Positions 17,729-25,863 of a stretch of DNA of 64,000 bases are shown piece after piece. The stretch comes from Pseudomonas fluorescens. GTDB lineage: Bacteria > Pseudomonadota > Gammaproteobacteria > Pseudomonadales > Pseudomonadaceae. The first letter of the stretch is position 1, and every line of letters starts with the position of its first letter. The position numbers and the translations under genes are program-made. The notes beneath the pieces were generated by a model, which ran no database searches, had not been told where the DNA came from, and worked only from the letters and a program-made list of their open reading frames with translations. The stretch covers positions 178,178 through 242,177 of the forward strand of contig NZ_CABVHK010000012.1 of NCBI RefSeq assembly GCF_902497785.1, written 5' to 3'.

Positions 17729-17767
17729 AAAAAAAGCCCGACAAGCGGAAATCGCTGCCGGGCTTTT
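17729..17767 (-). terminator. Rho-independent terminator after fliD
   Basis: AAAAGCCCG and CGGGCTTTT form a stem with the inner GCAGCGA/TCCGCTTG extension and a run of seven T on the minus strand. It lies 16 bases beyond the fliD stop. Confidence 0.9.
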
Positions 17768-17782
17768 GGCGCTTGCGCGCTA

Positions 17783-19222
17783 TCAGGCGTTTTTCTGGGC
17801 GTTCATCGCGTCGAACATCGAGGTGATGTTGGCAGCCGTTGCCTTGAGCTTGCCGACCAGGTTGTCCATGTCGTTGTACTTCTTGGTCAGCACGTCTGTC
17901 AGCGTCTTGACCCGACGGTCCAGTGCCTCCTGCTGGTTGGCCAGGTTGGTTTTGACCTTCGCCAGATTGGTCGAACGCGCATCCAGAATGCCTTCGTTAC
18001 CCGTGACGGTATAAGGCGTAATCACCGCGTTCATGCGCTCCAGCAGACCCTTGGCCGCATCACCGGTTGCCGCTGGATCACCGAGGAACAACGTCTGGAT
18101 TTCACCACCCAGTTTCTGCGTAGTCATCGCATTAGTGAACTTGGTGCTATCAAAATCGAGCGCGCCGGTCTTCTGGTTGGTGGTAATACCCAACTGCGAA
18201 AGCACGGTCAGCTTGTCGCCTGCACCCACGTTCGCCAACGGATCACGGATCGACGCCAGAACGCTCCGGGCGAGCGGGTCGCCGGTCAATGCCGCCGCAA
18301 CAGTCGGCTTGCCATCTTTATCCAGACCGGGCTTGGTCAGCGCGTTGACGCTGGTGACCACCTGGTTGTAGGCATCGACGAAGGTCTGGATCGATTTTTT
18401 CAAACCGTCATTGTTCGGTCCGACTGTCACAGTCGTCGTCAACCCGCCACCAGCCACCAGATTCAGTGTCAGGCCGGAAACAGCGCCCTCCACGGTGTTG
18501 GTTTTGCTCGGCACTTCCAGTCCGTCGATCGTCAGGCTCGCGTCAACGGCCAGTTCACCAATGGCACCGGCCGAGGTCGCCGTAGGCGTGGTGCCCATCT
18601 TCTGACCGGCGGTGATTTGCAGGCCGGCGATACCACTCATTGTGATATCGGACCCTTTCCCGGTAACGCTGGAGCCCACGACCAGTCGGGAACCAAAGGC
18701 GTCAGTGATAATGTTGGCACTGAAGCCATTGGCGCCTTGCTGGGTGTTGATCGCATCCCGAACCGATTGCAGGGTAGCGCCGGTGGGAATCTCGACAGGG
18801 CGGGAAATGCCATTTTGAGTGATGTTGAGCGTACCACTCGGAATGGCACTGCTTGGGCCACCGGCAAACGCGGCGGTCGCGACTTTCGAGGAGGTCGCGA
18901 GGTTGTTGACCTTGATGACATAGGTGCCGTTGACCGCGTTATTGCCGGCAACAGCGGTCAGCACTTTGGCGTCGGACGACGTAGCGCTGAACCCCAGGAA
19001 TTGCGGGGTCTTCGTATCACCGAGCGCTTTGATCGCGGCCTGAAAATTCGCCAACACACTTTTGAGAGACCCGATACCGGAAATCTGCGCGGTATTGGTA
19101 TTGGTCTGGCGGGTGATCTGATTCTGCTTGGCCGCTTTGTCAGCATCAACCAAGGCTTTGACGATAGCCGTGGTATCGAGGCCGGAGCCTAGACCCAGAC
19201 CCGGTAGGATTGGACTTGCCAT
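17783..19222 (-). CDS. fliD: FliD, flagellar filament cap protein
   Basis: FliD caps the filament and folds each arriving flagellin; in P. aeruginosa it is also a mucin adhesin. The 479-residue product starts ILPGLGLGSGLDTTAIVKAL, the FliD_N signature, and has a variable middle. FliD_C ends in a coiled-coil heptad block (QEALDRRVKTLTDVLTKKYN) with MDNLVGKL. GGGAG stands 6 bases before the ATG. It probably shares an operon with flaG; a possible sigma-54 element near 19294 lacks the invariant C at -12. Confidence 0.96.
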   Translation of the reverse strand: MASPILPGLGLGSGLDTTAIVKALVDADKAAKQNQITRQTNTNTAQISGIGSLKSVLANFQAAIKALGDTKTPQFLGFSATSSDAKVLTAVAGNNAVNGTYVIKVNNLATSSKVATAAFAGGPSSAIPSGTLNITQNGISRPVEIPTGATLQSVRDAINTQQGANGFSANIITDAFGSRLVVGSSVTGKGSDITMSGIAGLQITAGQKMGTTPTATSAGAIGELAVDASLTIDGLEVPSKTNTVEGAVSGLTLNLVAGGGLTTTVTVGPNNDGLKKSIQTFVDAYNQVVTSVNALTKPGLDKDGKPTVAAALTGDPLARSVLASIRDPLANVGAGDKLTVLSQLGITTNQKTGALDFDSTKFTNAMTTQKLGGEIQTLFLGDPAATGDAAKGLLERMNAVITPYTVTGNEGILDARSTNLAKVKTNLANQQEALDRRVKTLTDVLTKKYNDMDNLVGKLKATAANITSMFDAMNAQKNA

Positions 19223-19304
19223 GTGGGACTCCCTTCAGTGTGTCGCCGGCCTTTTGACCATTTCAACGCCCAAAAGAACATAGCAACAAAATTCATGCCA
19301 GCCG

Positions 19305-19667
19305 TCAGGCTTTCGCGCTGAACAGCAGACTGCTTGCATCATTCAAACTGTTTGCCAGCTTGAGGATTTCTTCGTTGGGGATTTGGCGAACCACTTCACC
19401 CGATTCACTGGCGATCACTTTCACGATGACTTTGCCTGAAGGCTCATCAATCGAGAACTCCAGATTGCGCTTGATCGACTGAACGAACTTTTCGATTTCC
19501 TGAACGGCCATCTTCAGTTTGTCCTGATCGGTTGTCGCGTCTTTTGGCTCATCCTTGACCGTTGCCACTGCGGCATCGGCTCGAGGCTTCTCCACCGCCT
19601 TGTCAGCAACAGTCGTCGCCGGCTTCGCAGCTGGATAAGACAAGTTCAGCTTCGCGCTCATATCCAT
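19305..19667 (-). CDS. flaG: FlaG family protein
   Basis: FlaG proteins limit filament length; mutants elsewhere have longer flagella. The 120-residue product has a Lys/Ala-rich variable N-terminal half and a conserved C-terminal half (FSIDEPSGKVIVKVIASESGEVVRQIPNEEI), the FlaG domain. The start at 19667 (MDMSAKLNLSYP) is preferred because AAGAGG lies 8 bases before it; the two earlier starts are too close to that site. It lies between fliC and fliD, as in other pseudomonads. Confidence 0.92.
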   Translation of the reverse strand: MDMSAKLNLSYPAAKPATTVADKAVEKPRADAAVATVKDEPKDATTDQDKLKMAVQEIEKFVQSIKRNLEFSIDEPSGKVIVKVIASESGEVVRQIPNEEILKLANSLNDASSLLFSAKA

Positions 19668-19687
19668 GTCCATCACCTCTTAAACTG

Positions 19688-19716
19688 AAAAAGCGAGAGA
19701 GCGCGCAAGCGCACTC
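19688..19716 (-). terminator. Terminator after fliC
   Basis: On the minus strand GAGTGCGC and GCGCTCTC form an 8-pair stem (one mismatch) with a TTGC loop, followed by GCTTTTT. It lies between fliC and flaG and would cut most fliC transcripts while leaving some read-through into flaG. Confidence 0.75.
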
Positions 19717-19739
19717 CCCCGCCAAAACTCAACCGGCTA

Positions 19740-20585
19740 TTACTGAAGCAGTTTCAGTACAGCGGATGGCAGTTGGTTGGCCTGAGCCAGAACTGCGGTG
19801 GAAGCTTGTTGCAGAGTGTTCTGCTTGGTCAGTTGTGCAGTTTCAGCAGCGAAGTCGGTGTCCTGTACGCGGCTCAGTGCAGCGCTGGCGTTTTCGTTGA
19901 TGTTCTGCAGGTTGGAGATGGTGGTGGAGAAACGGTTTTGAGCAGCACCGAGGTCAGCACGAGTGGAGTTGATTTTGTCCAGTGCAGCGTCGATAGCCTT
20001 GATGGCCGCCGAAACGGAGTTGTGGTTACCCGAGTTGGAAGTACCGGAGATGGTAGTACCGGTCATGCCCAGGGCGCTGGCGTCGAAGCTCGTCGCCAGG
20101 GTCAGGGTGATCTGGTTGTCGGAAGTAGTACCCGCACCTACCTGGAATTCCATCGCGCCAGCGGTACCGTCGATCAGTGCCTTGCCGTTCAGGTTGGTGG
20201 ACTGAGCAATACGGGTCAATTCAGCGATCGACTGTTGGTACTCTTTGTCCAGAGCGGTACGGTCAGCAGTGCCGTTGGAATCGTTTCGCGATTGCAGGGA
20301 GATTTCACGCATACGCTGCAGAATGTTGGTCGATTCCTGCAGAGCGCCTTCAGCGGTCTGAGCGATCGAAACACCGTCGTTGGCGTTTTTGATAGCCATG
20401 GTCTGACCACGGATCTGCGAGGTCATACGGTTAGCGATTTGCAGGCCGGCGGCGTCGTCTTTTGCGCTGTTGATTTTCAGGCCGGAAGACAGGCGAGTCA
20501 TCGAAGTCGAAAGAGCATCGGAAGCCTTGTTCAGGTTCTTCTGAACATTCAGAGAAGTAGTGTTGGTGTTTACTGTCAAAGCCAT
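19740..20585 (-). CDS. fliC: FliC, flagellin
   Basis: The filament subunit. The 281-residue protein has the conserved D0/D1 arms: the N-terminal start ALTVNTNTTSLNVQKNLNK and a C-terminal end NQLPSAVLKLLQ. Only a small variable centre (about residues 140-195) is left, as in P. syringae. That centre is rich in Ser and Thr (residues 153-192), the region O-glycosylated in P. syringae flagellin. Residues 30-51 correspond to the flg22 epitope and keep INSAKDDAAGLQIA. GAGGA lies 7 bases before the ATG, and a sigma-28 promoter drives it. Confidence 0.98.
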   Translation of the reverse strand: MALTVNTNTTSLNVQKNLNKASDALSTSMTRLSSGLKINSAKDDAAGLQIANRMTSQIRGQTMAIKNANDGVSIAQTAEGALQESTNILQRMREISLQSRNDSNGTADRTALDKEYQQSIAELTRIAQSTNLNGKALIDGTAGAMEFQVGAGTTSDNQITLTLATSFDASALGMTGTTISGTSNSGNHNSVSAAIKAIDAALDKINSTRADLGAAQNRFSTTISNLQNINENASAALSRVQDTDFAAETAQLTKQNTLQQASTAVLAQANQLPSAVLKLLQ

Positions 20586-20665
20586 GACGAATTCCTCGTT
20601 GGTTGGGTACTGCGGCTTCCGGCCCTGGCAACCGCCGGGTATGGCCTAGAGAACCTTCGTAATAG

Positions 20666-20692
20666 TTATCGTCGCGAATGCAGGTTGCTTTA
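20666..20692 (-). promoter_or_regulatory. Sigma-28 (FliA) promoter of fliC
   Basis: The minus strand reads TAAA (20689-20692), 15 bases, then GACGATAA (20666-20673), seven of eight to the GCCGATAA consensus and exact spacing. The start site would be about 75 bases before the fliC ATG. Confidence 0.88.
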
Positions 20693-20785
20693 GGGGATTT
20701 TGAAAAAATTTTGCCATCACACTGCCACCCTCAATGAAACAAGGGCTTAGCGCCAACGCGATGCAGGAAAAGTGACGCCAGGGAA

Positions 20786-20826
20786 ATGCCGGGGGCGGGA
20801 CAGCGAGGACTCGCCTGCCCCGGCAT
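20786..20826 (-). terminator. GC-rich hairpin after the small ORF
   Basis: ATGCCGGGGC pairs with GCCCCCGGCAT around an inner GGCGAG/CTCGCT stem. Only three T follow on the minus strand. It closes the maf-like/small-ORF unit before the fliC promoter region. Confidence 0.6.
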
Positions 20827-20830
20827 ATTG

Positions 20831-21106
20831 CTAAAAAGCCTGGTTGGCCGTAGCCGCTTCGAGCAATTGGGGCAGTTCATGATCGAGATAGTCAGCTAGC
20901 GCCAACCAATCCTGGGCTTCCTGGCAGGCGAGCATGAGGGTGAGCAATGCCGTCCAGCGGGACTGGACTTCGACATTCTGCTGACCCATCACCGATTGCA
21001 CCTCCGTGCATACCCCGACCATGAACAGCGCGGCTTCGACATCTCGTCCCAGCCGGAACAGCACCGAACAGTGCTGCGCCGGGGCAGCCAGAAGATGTTG
21101 AGTCAT
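20831..21106 (-). CDS. Small protein of unknown function, coupled to the Maf-like transferase
   Basis: I do not recognise this 91-residue protein. It looks soluble and mostly helical, with a Trp/Leu-rich second half (RWTALLTLMLACQEAQDWLALADYL) and two or three Cys; no signal or membrane segment is clear. Its ATG overlaps the stop of the Maf-like gene by 4 bases, so the two are translated together, and it sits immediately upstream of the fliC promoter. The context suggests a helper of flagellin modification or export, perhaps a FliS/FliT-like chaperone; this is inference. Confidence 0.7.
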   Translation of the reverse strand: MTQHLLAAPAQHCSVLFRLGRDVEAALFMVGVCTEVQSVMGQQNVEVQSRWTALLTLMLACQEAQDWLALADYLDHELPQLLEAATANQAF

Positions 21107-22395
21107 CGCGTGAGCTCCGGATGGAAAGTCGTGCCGACGATCTGCGCCCCTGCCCGACTGCTGTTATAGAACGCCACCCCGGGATGCCCGGCGATGTACC
21201 GCTCCAGCTCGCACAAATAGCTGCGGAAATTGAGCTGCGTCTTGACCCGCTGCCCCTGGCCGTCGAGTACCCAATGCCGGGCGGCGCCCACTTGCGGCCC
21301 AAGATCACCGTCATTCCAGCCGGTGTGGGTCTTGTTGTTCGGGAAAGCAAAATCAGCCCCGAACAGGGTGATCTGGCTGGCGCCCATTTTTACCGCCAGG
21401 TCCACCGCCGGATGAATAACACTGCCCCCGACAAACAGCTGCGCCTTGGGCAATTGCTGACGCATGTGCTCGTACACCGGGCTGGCGGAATAGGCCACAT
21501 AACGCTTGCCCTGCCAGGCCTCTAAAACGGCTGGATCAACCAACGGCATGTAGACCAGCGTGATAGCGCTCGTGGCATCGCTGGGCAAATGTCGCGCCGA
21601 GATGCGCTGATCAATAGTGACCACCACATCCGGTGTGATGCCATGCTCGACCAGCGGCCGGTAGGCGGTATCGACACAAATGAACAGCGGCCGTTGCGAC
21701 TGCTCGCGCACCGCACGCAGCGTGTCGAAATGCTGTTCCAGGCTCGGCCCGGTCGCAATCACAAACACCTCCCTGCCCGAGCAGGAGGCGAACAGCCCGG
21801 ACGCATCGGCATCGCCGCGAACACGCTCAAAGGACGCCTGCAAACGTTCGGCGATCTCGGGATTAGCCGGATCGAATTCACGGTTATTGAAGGTCAGGTG
21901 GGTTTCGCTGATCAGCCGGTCGCGGATCTTCGCATTGAAGTCGTCCGCCAGCACCAGCTCGGACGGCAATGCGAAATATGGCAAGCGGATCTCCGCCAGC
22001 TCGCCGGCGTACAGCAGTTCGACTCGCGGATCGCCGAGCCATTGCTGCTGATCGAGCAGTTGCAGCACCAAGGCAAACACCGCGCCATTCAGAATGTGCA
22101 CGTACACGCGTTCAAGCCCGGCACGCTCGAGCAATTGCAGCTGCAAATCACCCAAACCGGTGCCATAGACATGCACCACGGGACTCTCGACCGGCAGGGT
22201 TTGAGCCTGAAGCGCAGCTTCACGTTTGCGGTCATGGCGACTGGTCAGCTGAATGCCATTGATGCTCAACGTCGAGTCCAGGCCTTTCACCAGATCAGTT
22301 TGCAAGGTGGCACTGTTCTCGACCGACAGTCGATACCAGACCCTCGGCCAGCGTCGTTGAATCAACTCGCCGTTGCGCTCAAAGAACTCGCTCAT
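21103..22395 (-). CDS. Maf-like DUF115 (MptE-like) flagellin glycosyltransferase, putative
   Basis: A 430-residue protein with the DUF115/MptE-like core at about residues 180-370: VFVIATGPSLEQHFDTLR, CVDTAYRPLVEHGI and TPDVVVTIDQR, then GGSVIHPAVDLAVKMGASQITLFGADFAF. Motility-associated factors of this family transfer pseudaminic or legionaminic acid to flagellin in Campylobacter, Aeromonas and Helicobacter. Here it lies between fliC and a pse-type module, which fits that role. The start at 22395 has GAGG 5 bases upstream; longer readings cross a terminator palindrome. A pterin kinase activity, the archaeal namesake, is unlikely here. Confidence 0.8.
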   Translation of the reverse strand: MSEFFERNGELIQRRWPRVWYRLSVENSATLQTDLVKGLDSTLSINGIQLTSRHDRKREAALQAQTLPVESPVVHVYGTGLGDLQLQLLERAGLERVYVHILNGAVFALVLQLLDQQQWLGDPRVELLYAGELAEIRLPYFALPSELVLADDFNAKIRDRLISETHLTFNNREFDPANPEIAERLQASFERVRGDADASGLFASCSGREVFVIATGPSLEQHFDTLRAVREQSQRPLFICVDTAYRPLVEHGITPDVVVTIDQRISARHLPSDATSAITLVYMPLVDPAVLEAWQGKRYVAYSASPVYEHMRQQLPKAQLFVGGSVIHPAVDLAVKMGASQITLFGADFAFPNNKTHTGWNDGDLGPQVGAARHWVLDGQGQRVKTQLNFRSYLCELERYIAGHPGVAFYNSSRAGAQIVGTTFHPELTR

Positions 22396-22416
22396 GGGAG
22401 CCTCGCTTTTCATTTG

Positions 22417-22466
22417 GGCAAAAAAATAGCGTTCAAAGGTTACACCTCGAACGCTATTTTTTTGCC
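22417..22466. terminator. Perfect bidirectional terminator palindrome
   Basis: Two 18-base arms (GGCAAAAAAATAGCGTTC and its exact complement) are separated by 14 bases. The A/T tracts on both sides make it work on either strand. It follows the ketoacyl synthase gene by 14 bases and ends 22 bases before the Maf-like start codon, so it may attenuate transcription into that gene. Confidence 0.85.
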
Positions 22467-22480
22467 AAGCTTCAGGAAGA

Positions 22481-23407
22481 TCAAGGGCGATAGATAATCG
22501 CCGAACCCCACGACAAACCAACACCGAAACCGCTCAACGCCACGCGCTTCCAGCTGGAGTCCAGCACGTGCTTTTCCAGCAGCAATGGAATGCTCGACGA
22601 CACCGTGTTGCCAGTCTCGACCATATCCTTGATGAACTTCTCGGGCTCGCCCTCGAAACGTCGTGCCACGGCATCGACAATCGCCGCGCTGCCCTGATGG
22701 ATGCAAAACGCATCGACATCGTCAGCCGTCAGCTGCGAATCGGCCAGCAGTTCATGCAAATGCGCCGGCACCTTGAGCAGCGCGAAGTTGAACACCTGAC
22801 GGCCGTTCATGAAGAACACGCCATCGGTGACCTTCAGGTGCGGCGCGCCGGAACCGTCGGTGCCGAACTTGGCTTTGCCCAACTGCCAGGGCGCGTTCTC
22901 GCCCATCCAGGTGGCGGTCGCCGCATCGCCAAACAGCATCGTGGTGTTGCGGTCTTCGGGATCAACGATTTTCGAATACGGGTCCGCGGTGATCAGCAGG
23001 CCATTTTTCAAACCTGTGGCTTCCATGAAGCCCTTGATCGCGTAGATGCCATAGACATAGCCGGAGCAGCCCAGGGAAATATCGAACGCCGCCACGGTGG
23101 TCGGCAGGCCCAGTTTGTCCTGAACGATCGCCGCCGTGTGTGGCAGGCCTTCTTCGTCGCCGTTCTGGGTGACGACGATCACCACGTCGATGGCTTCGCG
23201 TTTCAAAACAGGGTTGTTGGCGAACAGCGCGTTGGCTGCTTCGACACACAGGTCCGACGTTTCTTGCCCGGCGTCTTTACGCGGCAGGAAGGCCGAACCG
23301 ATTTTGCCCAGGATGAATTCTTCATCCTTCTCGAATTTTGCACCTTGTGCGTAATTGTCCACGCCGGCTACAGGAACGTAGCTCGCAATGCTTTTTATGC
23401 CAATCAT
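22481..23407 (-). CDS. 3-oxoacyl-ACP synthase III (FabH-like) of the glycosylation island
   Basis: A 308-residue KAS III enzyme with the full Cys-His-Asn triad: Cys114 in DISLGCSGYVYG, His237 in AFCIHQGSAA and Asn267 in ETGNTVSSS, plus the C-terminal GFGVGLSWGS. It condenses an acyl-CoA with malonyl-ACP. In P. syringae a KAS III gene (orf3) lies between fgt2 and fliC and is tied to flagellin glycosylation, where the sugar carries a 3-hydroxybutyryl group. The same role is likely here. The start at 23407 has GGAAG 5 bases upstream. It lies behind a terminator and so needs its own promoter, which I could not identify. Confidence 0.88.
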   Translation of the reverse strand: MIGIKSIASYVPVAGVDNYAQGAKFEKDEEFILGKIGSAFLPRKDAGQETSDLCVEAANALFANNPVLKREAIDVVIVVTQNGDEEGLPHTAAIVQDKLGLPTTVAAFDISLGCSGYVYGIYAIKGFMEATGLKNGLLITADPYSKIVDPEDRNTTMLFGDAATATWMGENAPWQLGKAKFGTDGSGAPHLKVTDGVFFMNGRQVFNFALLKVPAHLHELLADSQLTADDVDAFCIHQGSAAIVDAVARRFEGEPEKFIKDMVETGNTVSSSIPLLLEKHVLDSSWKRVALSGFGVGLSWGSAIIYRP

Positions 23408-23477
23408 TACGGCTTCCCAATAATAAACAGCCCAATACCACCGCTCGCAAGGAATCGAGGGGCGCCGACAAACAGAG

Positions 23478-23506
23478 AAAAACGCCGCCCCAATGGGGCG
23501 ACAGCG
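23478..23506 (-). terminator. Rho-independent terminator after the pse-type operon
   Basis: On the minus strand CGCCCC-ATT-GGGGCG with flanking CGC/GCG, followed by TTTTT. It lies in the 194-base gap between the HAD gene and the ketoacyl synthase gene. Confidence 0.88.
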
Positions 23507-23601
23507 GTAAGAACAAAAGGCTATCACTGGGCTGAAAACAGGCCAGGCGCCACCTTCCCGGTTAATACAATACAGTGAAGATGCGCGTTATGACTCGCAG
23601 G

Positions 23602-24315
23602 TCACGCTATTTTGCCGAATCGGGCCGACAAGCTGCCGCGTGACCGTTGAAAATGAGCGTCCAGCACGTCAGGTAGCGCGCCAAGGTCCGGGAGGGTGAT
23701 TTGCGCATCATGGCCCGGTCGGGCGACGACGTCGCGGTGGCCACCGGTCTGCACCCGGACCGTCAAAGCGCCCAGCGGCCTGAGGTTCACGAAGTCCTTG
23801 GCCGGGTTGTCACCGACGTAAACCATGTCCGCCCAGCCACAACCTTCCGCCTGGCGAATAAGCTCGAAGCAGTGCGGCGACGGCTTGGCATGGCGGATAC
23901 CAAAACGATGGGTGATCAGGACGCGTCGAAATTCAGGAAACAGGCCCAGTGCCTCGACCTTGTTTTTCTGCACGATCTTGTGCCCGTCGGTGACCAGATA
24001 AAGCGGCACTTGCCCGCGGTATCGGTCGAGCACCTCTCGCGCCGCCGGGAACAATTCGAGGCTCGGTCGATGATGCCGATAAACCTTCACGCACTCGGCC
24101 ACGCGCGCTTTCGACAATTGTTCATGGGACGCCAGCCATCGGTCGAACACCCGCCCTCGCCCCTCGCGCTCAAGCACGTCCAGCATAAACGCCAGCGAAC
24201 AGCCGGCGTTCCATCCATAGGCAACTTCGCCGTGACGGGCGACGGCGCCGAGCCCACTGGTGACGAAGGTGCTCTCGTCATAGAGCGTATCGTCGAGGTC
24301 AAAAATCAGGATCAT
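23602..24315 (-). CDS. HAD-family phosphatase
   Basis: A 237-residue HAD hydrolase that starts MILIFDLDDTLYDE, giving the nucleophile Asp5 and general acid Asp7. It also has the Thr of motif II (YLVTDGHKIVQKNK) and motif IV in VYVGDNPAKDFVNLRPLG. A cap lies between motifs I and II. It overlaps the ATP-grasp gene by 17 bases. Such enzymes remove a phosphate from sugar or acyl phosphates; in this operon it could supply the dephosphorylation step of nonulosonic acid synthesis, but the substrate cannot be read from the sequence. Confidence 0.85.
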   Translation of the reverse strand: MILIFDLDDTLYDESTFVTSGLGAVARHGEVAYGWNAGCSLAFMLDVLEREGRGRVFDRWLASHEQLSKARVAECVKVYRHHRPSLELFPAAREVLDRYRGQVPLYLVTDGHKIVQKNKVEALGLFPEFRRVLITHRFGIRHAKPSPHCFELIRQAEGCGWADMVYVGDNPAKDFVNLRPLGALTVRVQTGGHRDVVARPGHDAQITLPDLGALPDVLDAHFQRSRGSLSARFGKIA

Positions 24316-25276
24316 GCAGCACCAGATCAGCGGGCAGACGTACCTGTCTTACCTCACCTGCAATTCGTTTGAAAACAACCGGCAGCCCGAGTCCGAACGC
24401 TTCGATGAGACTCCAGTAAAGGACGTCCAGACCTGCCGCAATCGCGGTCGTGGAAGCACCGCCAAAACGCGGATTGCATTCAATGATGCGCAGGCTGTCG
24501 TTGATCACGATTGCCTGCATCACCACCGGGCCACGCAAGTCCAGCGCCTCCAGCGCGCGAACCGCTTCACGTTCAAGCGCCTCACTGCGAAACGTGGTGG
24601 TGATCTGCGATTCGCCGCCCACCACACGGTCGCGACTGCGCAGCACCACGCCCACCACCGCACCGCTGTGATCGAGCCAGCCGTCGATACTGATTTCAGG
24701 CCCCGGCACAAAGGCCTGATAGATCGGCGCGTCGAGGTGTTTTGCGTGATGGCGAGCGGCCTCGAGAGGCAGATCAATCCCGATTGCCCGGGCGCCGGCA
24801 CCGTAGCGCTCTTTCACCACATAAGAGTCGGCGCCGATGGCCTCGGGTGTCATGGCCGCATCGATGACCGGCAGCCCTGTGTCTTTGCCAAAGCGGGCAA
24901 AAGCCAGCTTGTCGAGACAGCGCTCGAGCGCTTCGGGGTCAGACACGACGACACCAATGCCCGCTTCGGCCAGCGTTGCGCGGTGGCGCGACCAAAACAG
25001 CAACTCGCCATCGCGGGTGGGGAAAATCACCGCGATCCGCCGTTCATGACACCCTCGGATCAGCGCCGGCAACTCGGCGTCGCTGAAGCGCGGCATCTGC
25101 CAGAACCCGTCCGCCACATAGCGCGCCGGCGCTTCAGGATCGAGATCGCCGGCAATCACCCGAGCATCGGGATCCAGCCGCTTGAGCGCTTGCTGCATCG
25201 CGCGCACCAACGGTGCCTTGCGCGAGGCGGACGTCACCAGCACATTGCAAGCGGTGGCTTTCAGGGCGCCGTTCAC
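24299..25276 (-). CDS. ATP-grasp family ligase
   Basis: A 325-residue ATP-grasp protein of the carbamoyl-phosphate synthase large-subunit-like type. The N-terminal pre-ATP fold has NVLVTSASRKAPLVRAM and FPTRDGELLFW; the grasp domain has YVVKERYGAGARAIGI and YQAFVPGPEISIDGW. The metal-binding end is IIECNPRFGGAST. Members join a carboxylate to an amine or thiol using ATP. The GTG at 25276 overlaps the previous stop (GTGA) and has GGAAAAG just upstream; an ATG at 25291 is the alternative. In this operon it may acylate an amino sugar with an amino acid (inference). Confidence 0.82.
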   Translation of the reverse strand: MNGALKATACNVLVTSASRKAPLVRAMQQALKRLDPDARVIAGDLDPEAPARYVADGFWQMPRFSDAELPALIRGCHERRIAVIFPTRDGELLFWSRHRATLAEAGIGVVVSDPEALERCLDKLAFARFGKDTGLPVIDAAMTPEAIGADSYVVKERYGAGARAIGIDLPLEAARHHAKHLDAPIYQAFVPGPEISIDGWLDHSGAVVGVVLRSRDRVVGGESQITTTFRSEALEREAVRALEALDLRGPVVMQAIVINDSLRIIECNPRFGGASTTAIAAGLDVLYWSLIEAFGLGLPVVFKRIAGEVRQVRLPADLVLHDPDF

Positions 25277-25863
25277 CGAGTACTTTTCCATTCAACAGCC
25301 AGCAAACCGTGGGCAAACGCGTCCGTGGGTTCGCCGTCAACCAGCACGTGCTCGCGCAAGCGGCCCTCGCAACTGAAACCCGACGCTTCAAGGGTGGCGA
25401 TGTGGCGGCTGCGGTGCGCGAACGTTTCGGTGCACAGGCGCCGCAGTCCGAGATCGTCAAAGGCCAACCGTTTCATCAAGTCGAGGAAACGTGAAAACAG
25501 GGCGATGAGCTCGTCCGTATTCTGTTCGAGATCCGGGGTGAGCAAGAATGAAATCTCGGCCCTGCGGTTCGGCCAGGAAATATGCACCAGGCCGCCGTAG
25601 CCGATCAGGGCACCGGCACGCTCCAGCGCGACCAGAACCTGCGAGGGTTCAGGGCTGTCGACCTGCGGCCAGACATGCTCGGCGAAGTAGCGCGCCTGCT
25701 GTTCAGGTGATATCGGCGCAGTCTGGCGCAGCACATCCATCTGCGCATTTCGCCATTGCCGGATCGCTTCAATGTCGGCTGGCTGTACAGCCCGTACGTC
25801 CAGCACGCCGTCTGACAGTGTCGGGGTCGGCATGACCCGGTAGCGCACAGCATGTGGGCTCAT
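25273..25863 (-). CDS. GNAT-family N-acetyltransferase (PseH-like by context)
   Basis: A 196-residue GNAT acetyltransferase with RAVQPADIEAIRQWRNAQ at the start, a middle GALIGYGGLVHISWPNRRAEI, and the acyl-CoA region FDDLGLRRLCTETFAHRSRHIATLEASGF. This RimJ/PseH-type layout suits N-acetylation of a 4-amino sugar (the PseH step of pseudaminic acid synthesis). It overlaps the methyltransferase gene by 4 bases and the ATP-grasp gene by 4. The exact acceptor is unproven. Confidence 0.78.
   Translation of the reverse strand: MSPHAVRYRVMPTPTLSDGVLDVRAVQPADIEAIRQWRNAQMDVLRQTAPISPEQQARYFAEHVWPQVDSPEPSQVLVALERAGALIGYGGLVHISWPNRRAEISFLLTPDLEQNTDELIALFSRFLDLMKRLAFDDLGLRRLCTETFAHRSRHIATLEASGFSCEGRLREHVLVDGEPTDAFAHGLLAVEWKSTR

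Noticed and set aside
19285..19300. Sigma-54-like element upstream of fliD (TGGCATG-N4-TTGT)
   Set aside because: The invariant C of the -12 GC is T; a TTGCT three bases further is at the wrong spacing. Not called as a promoter.
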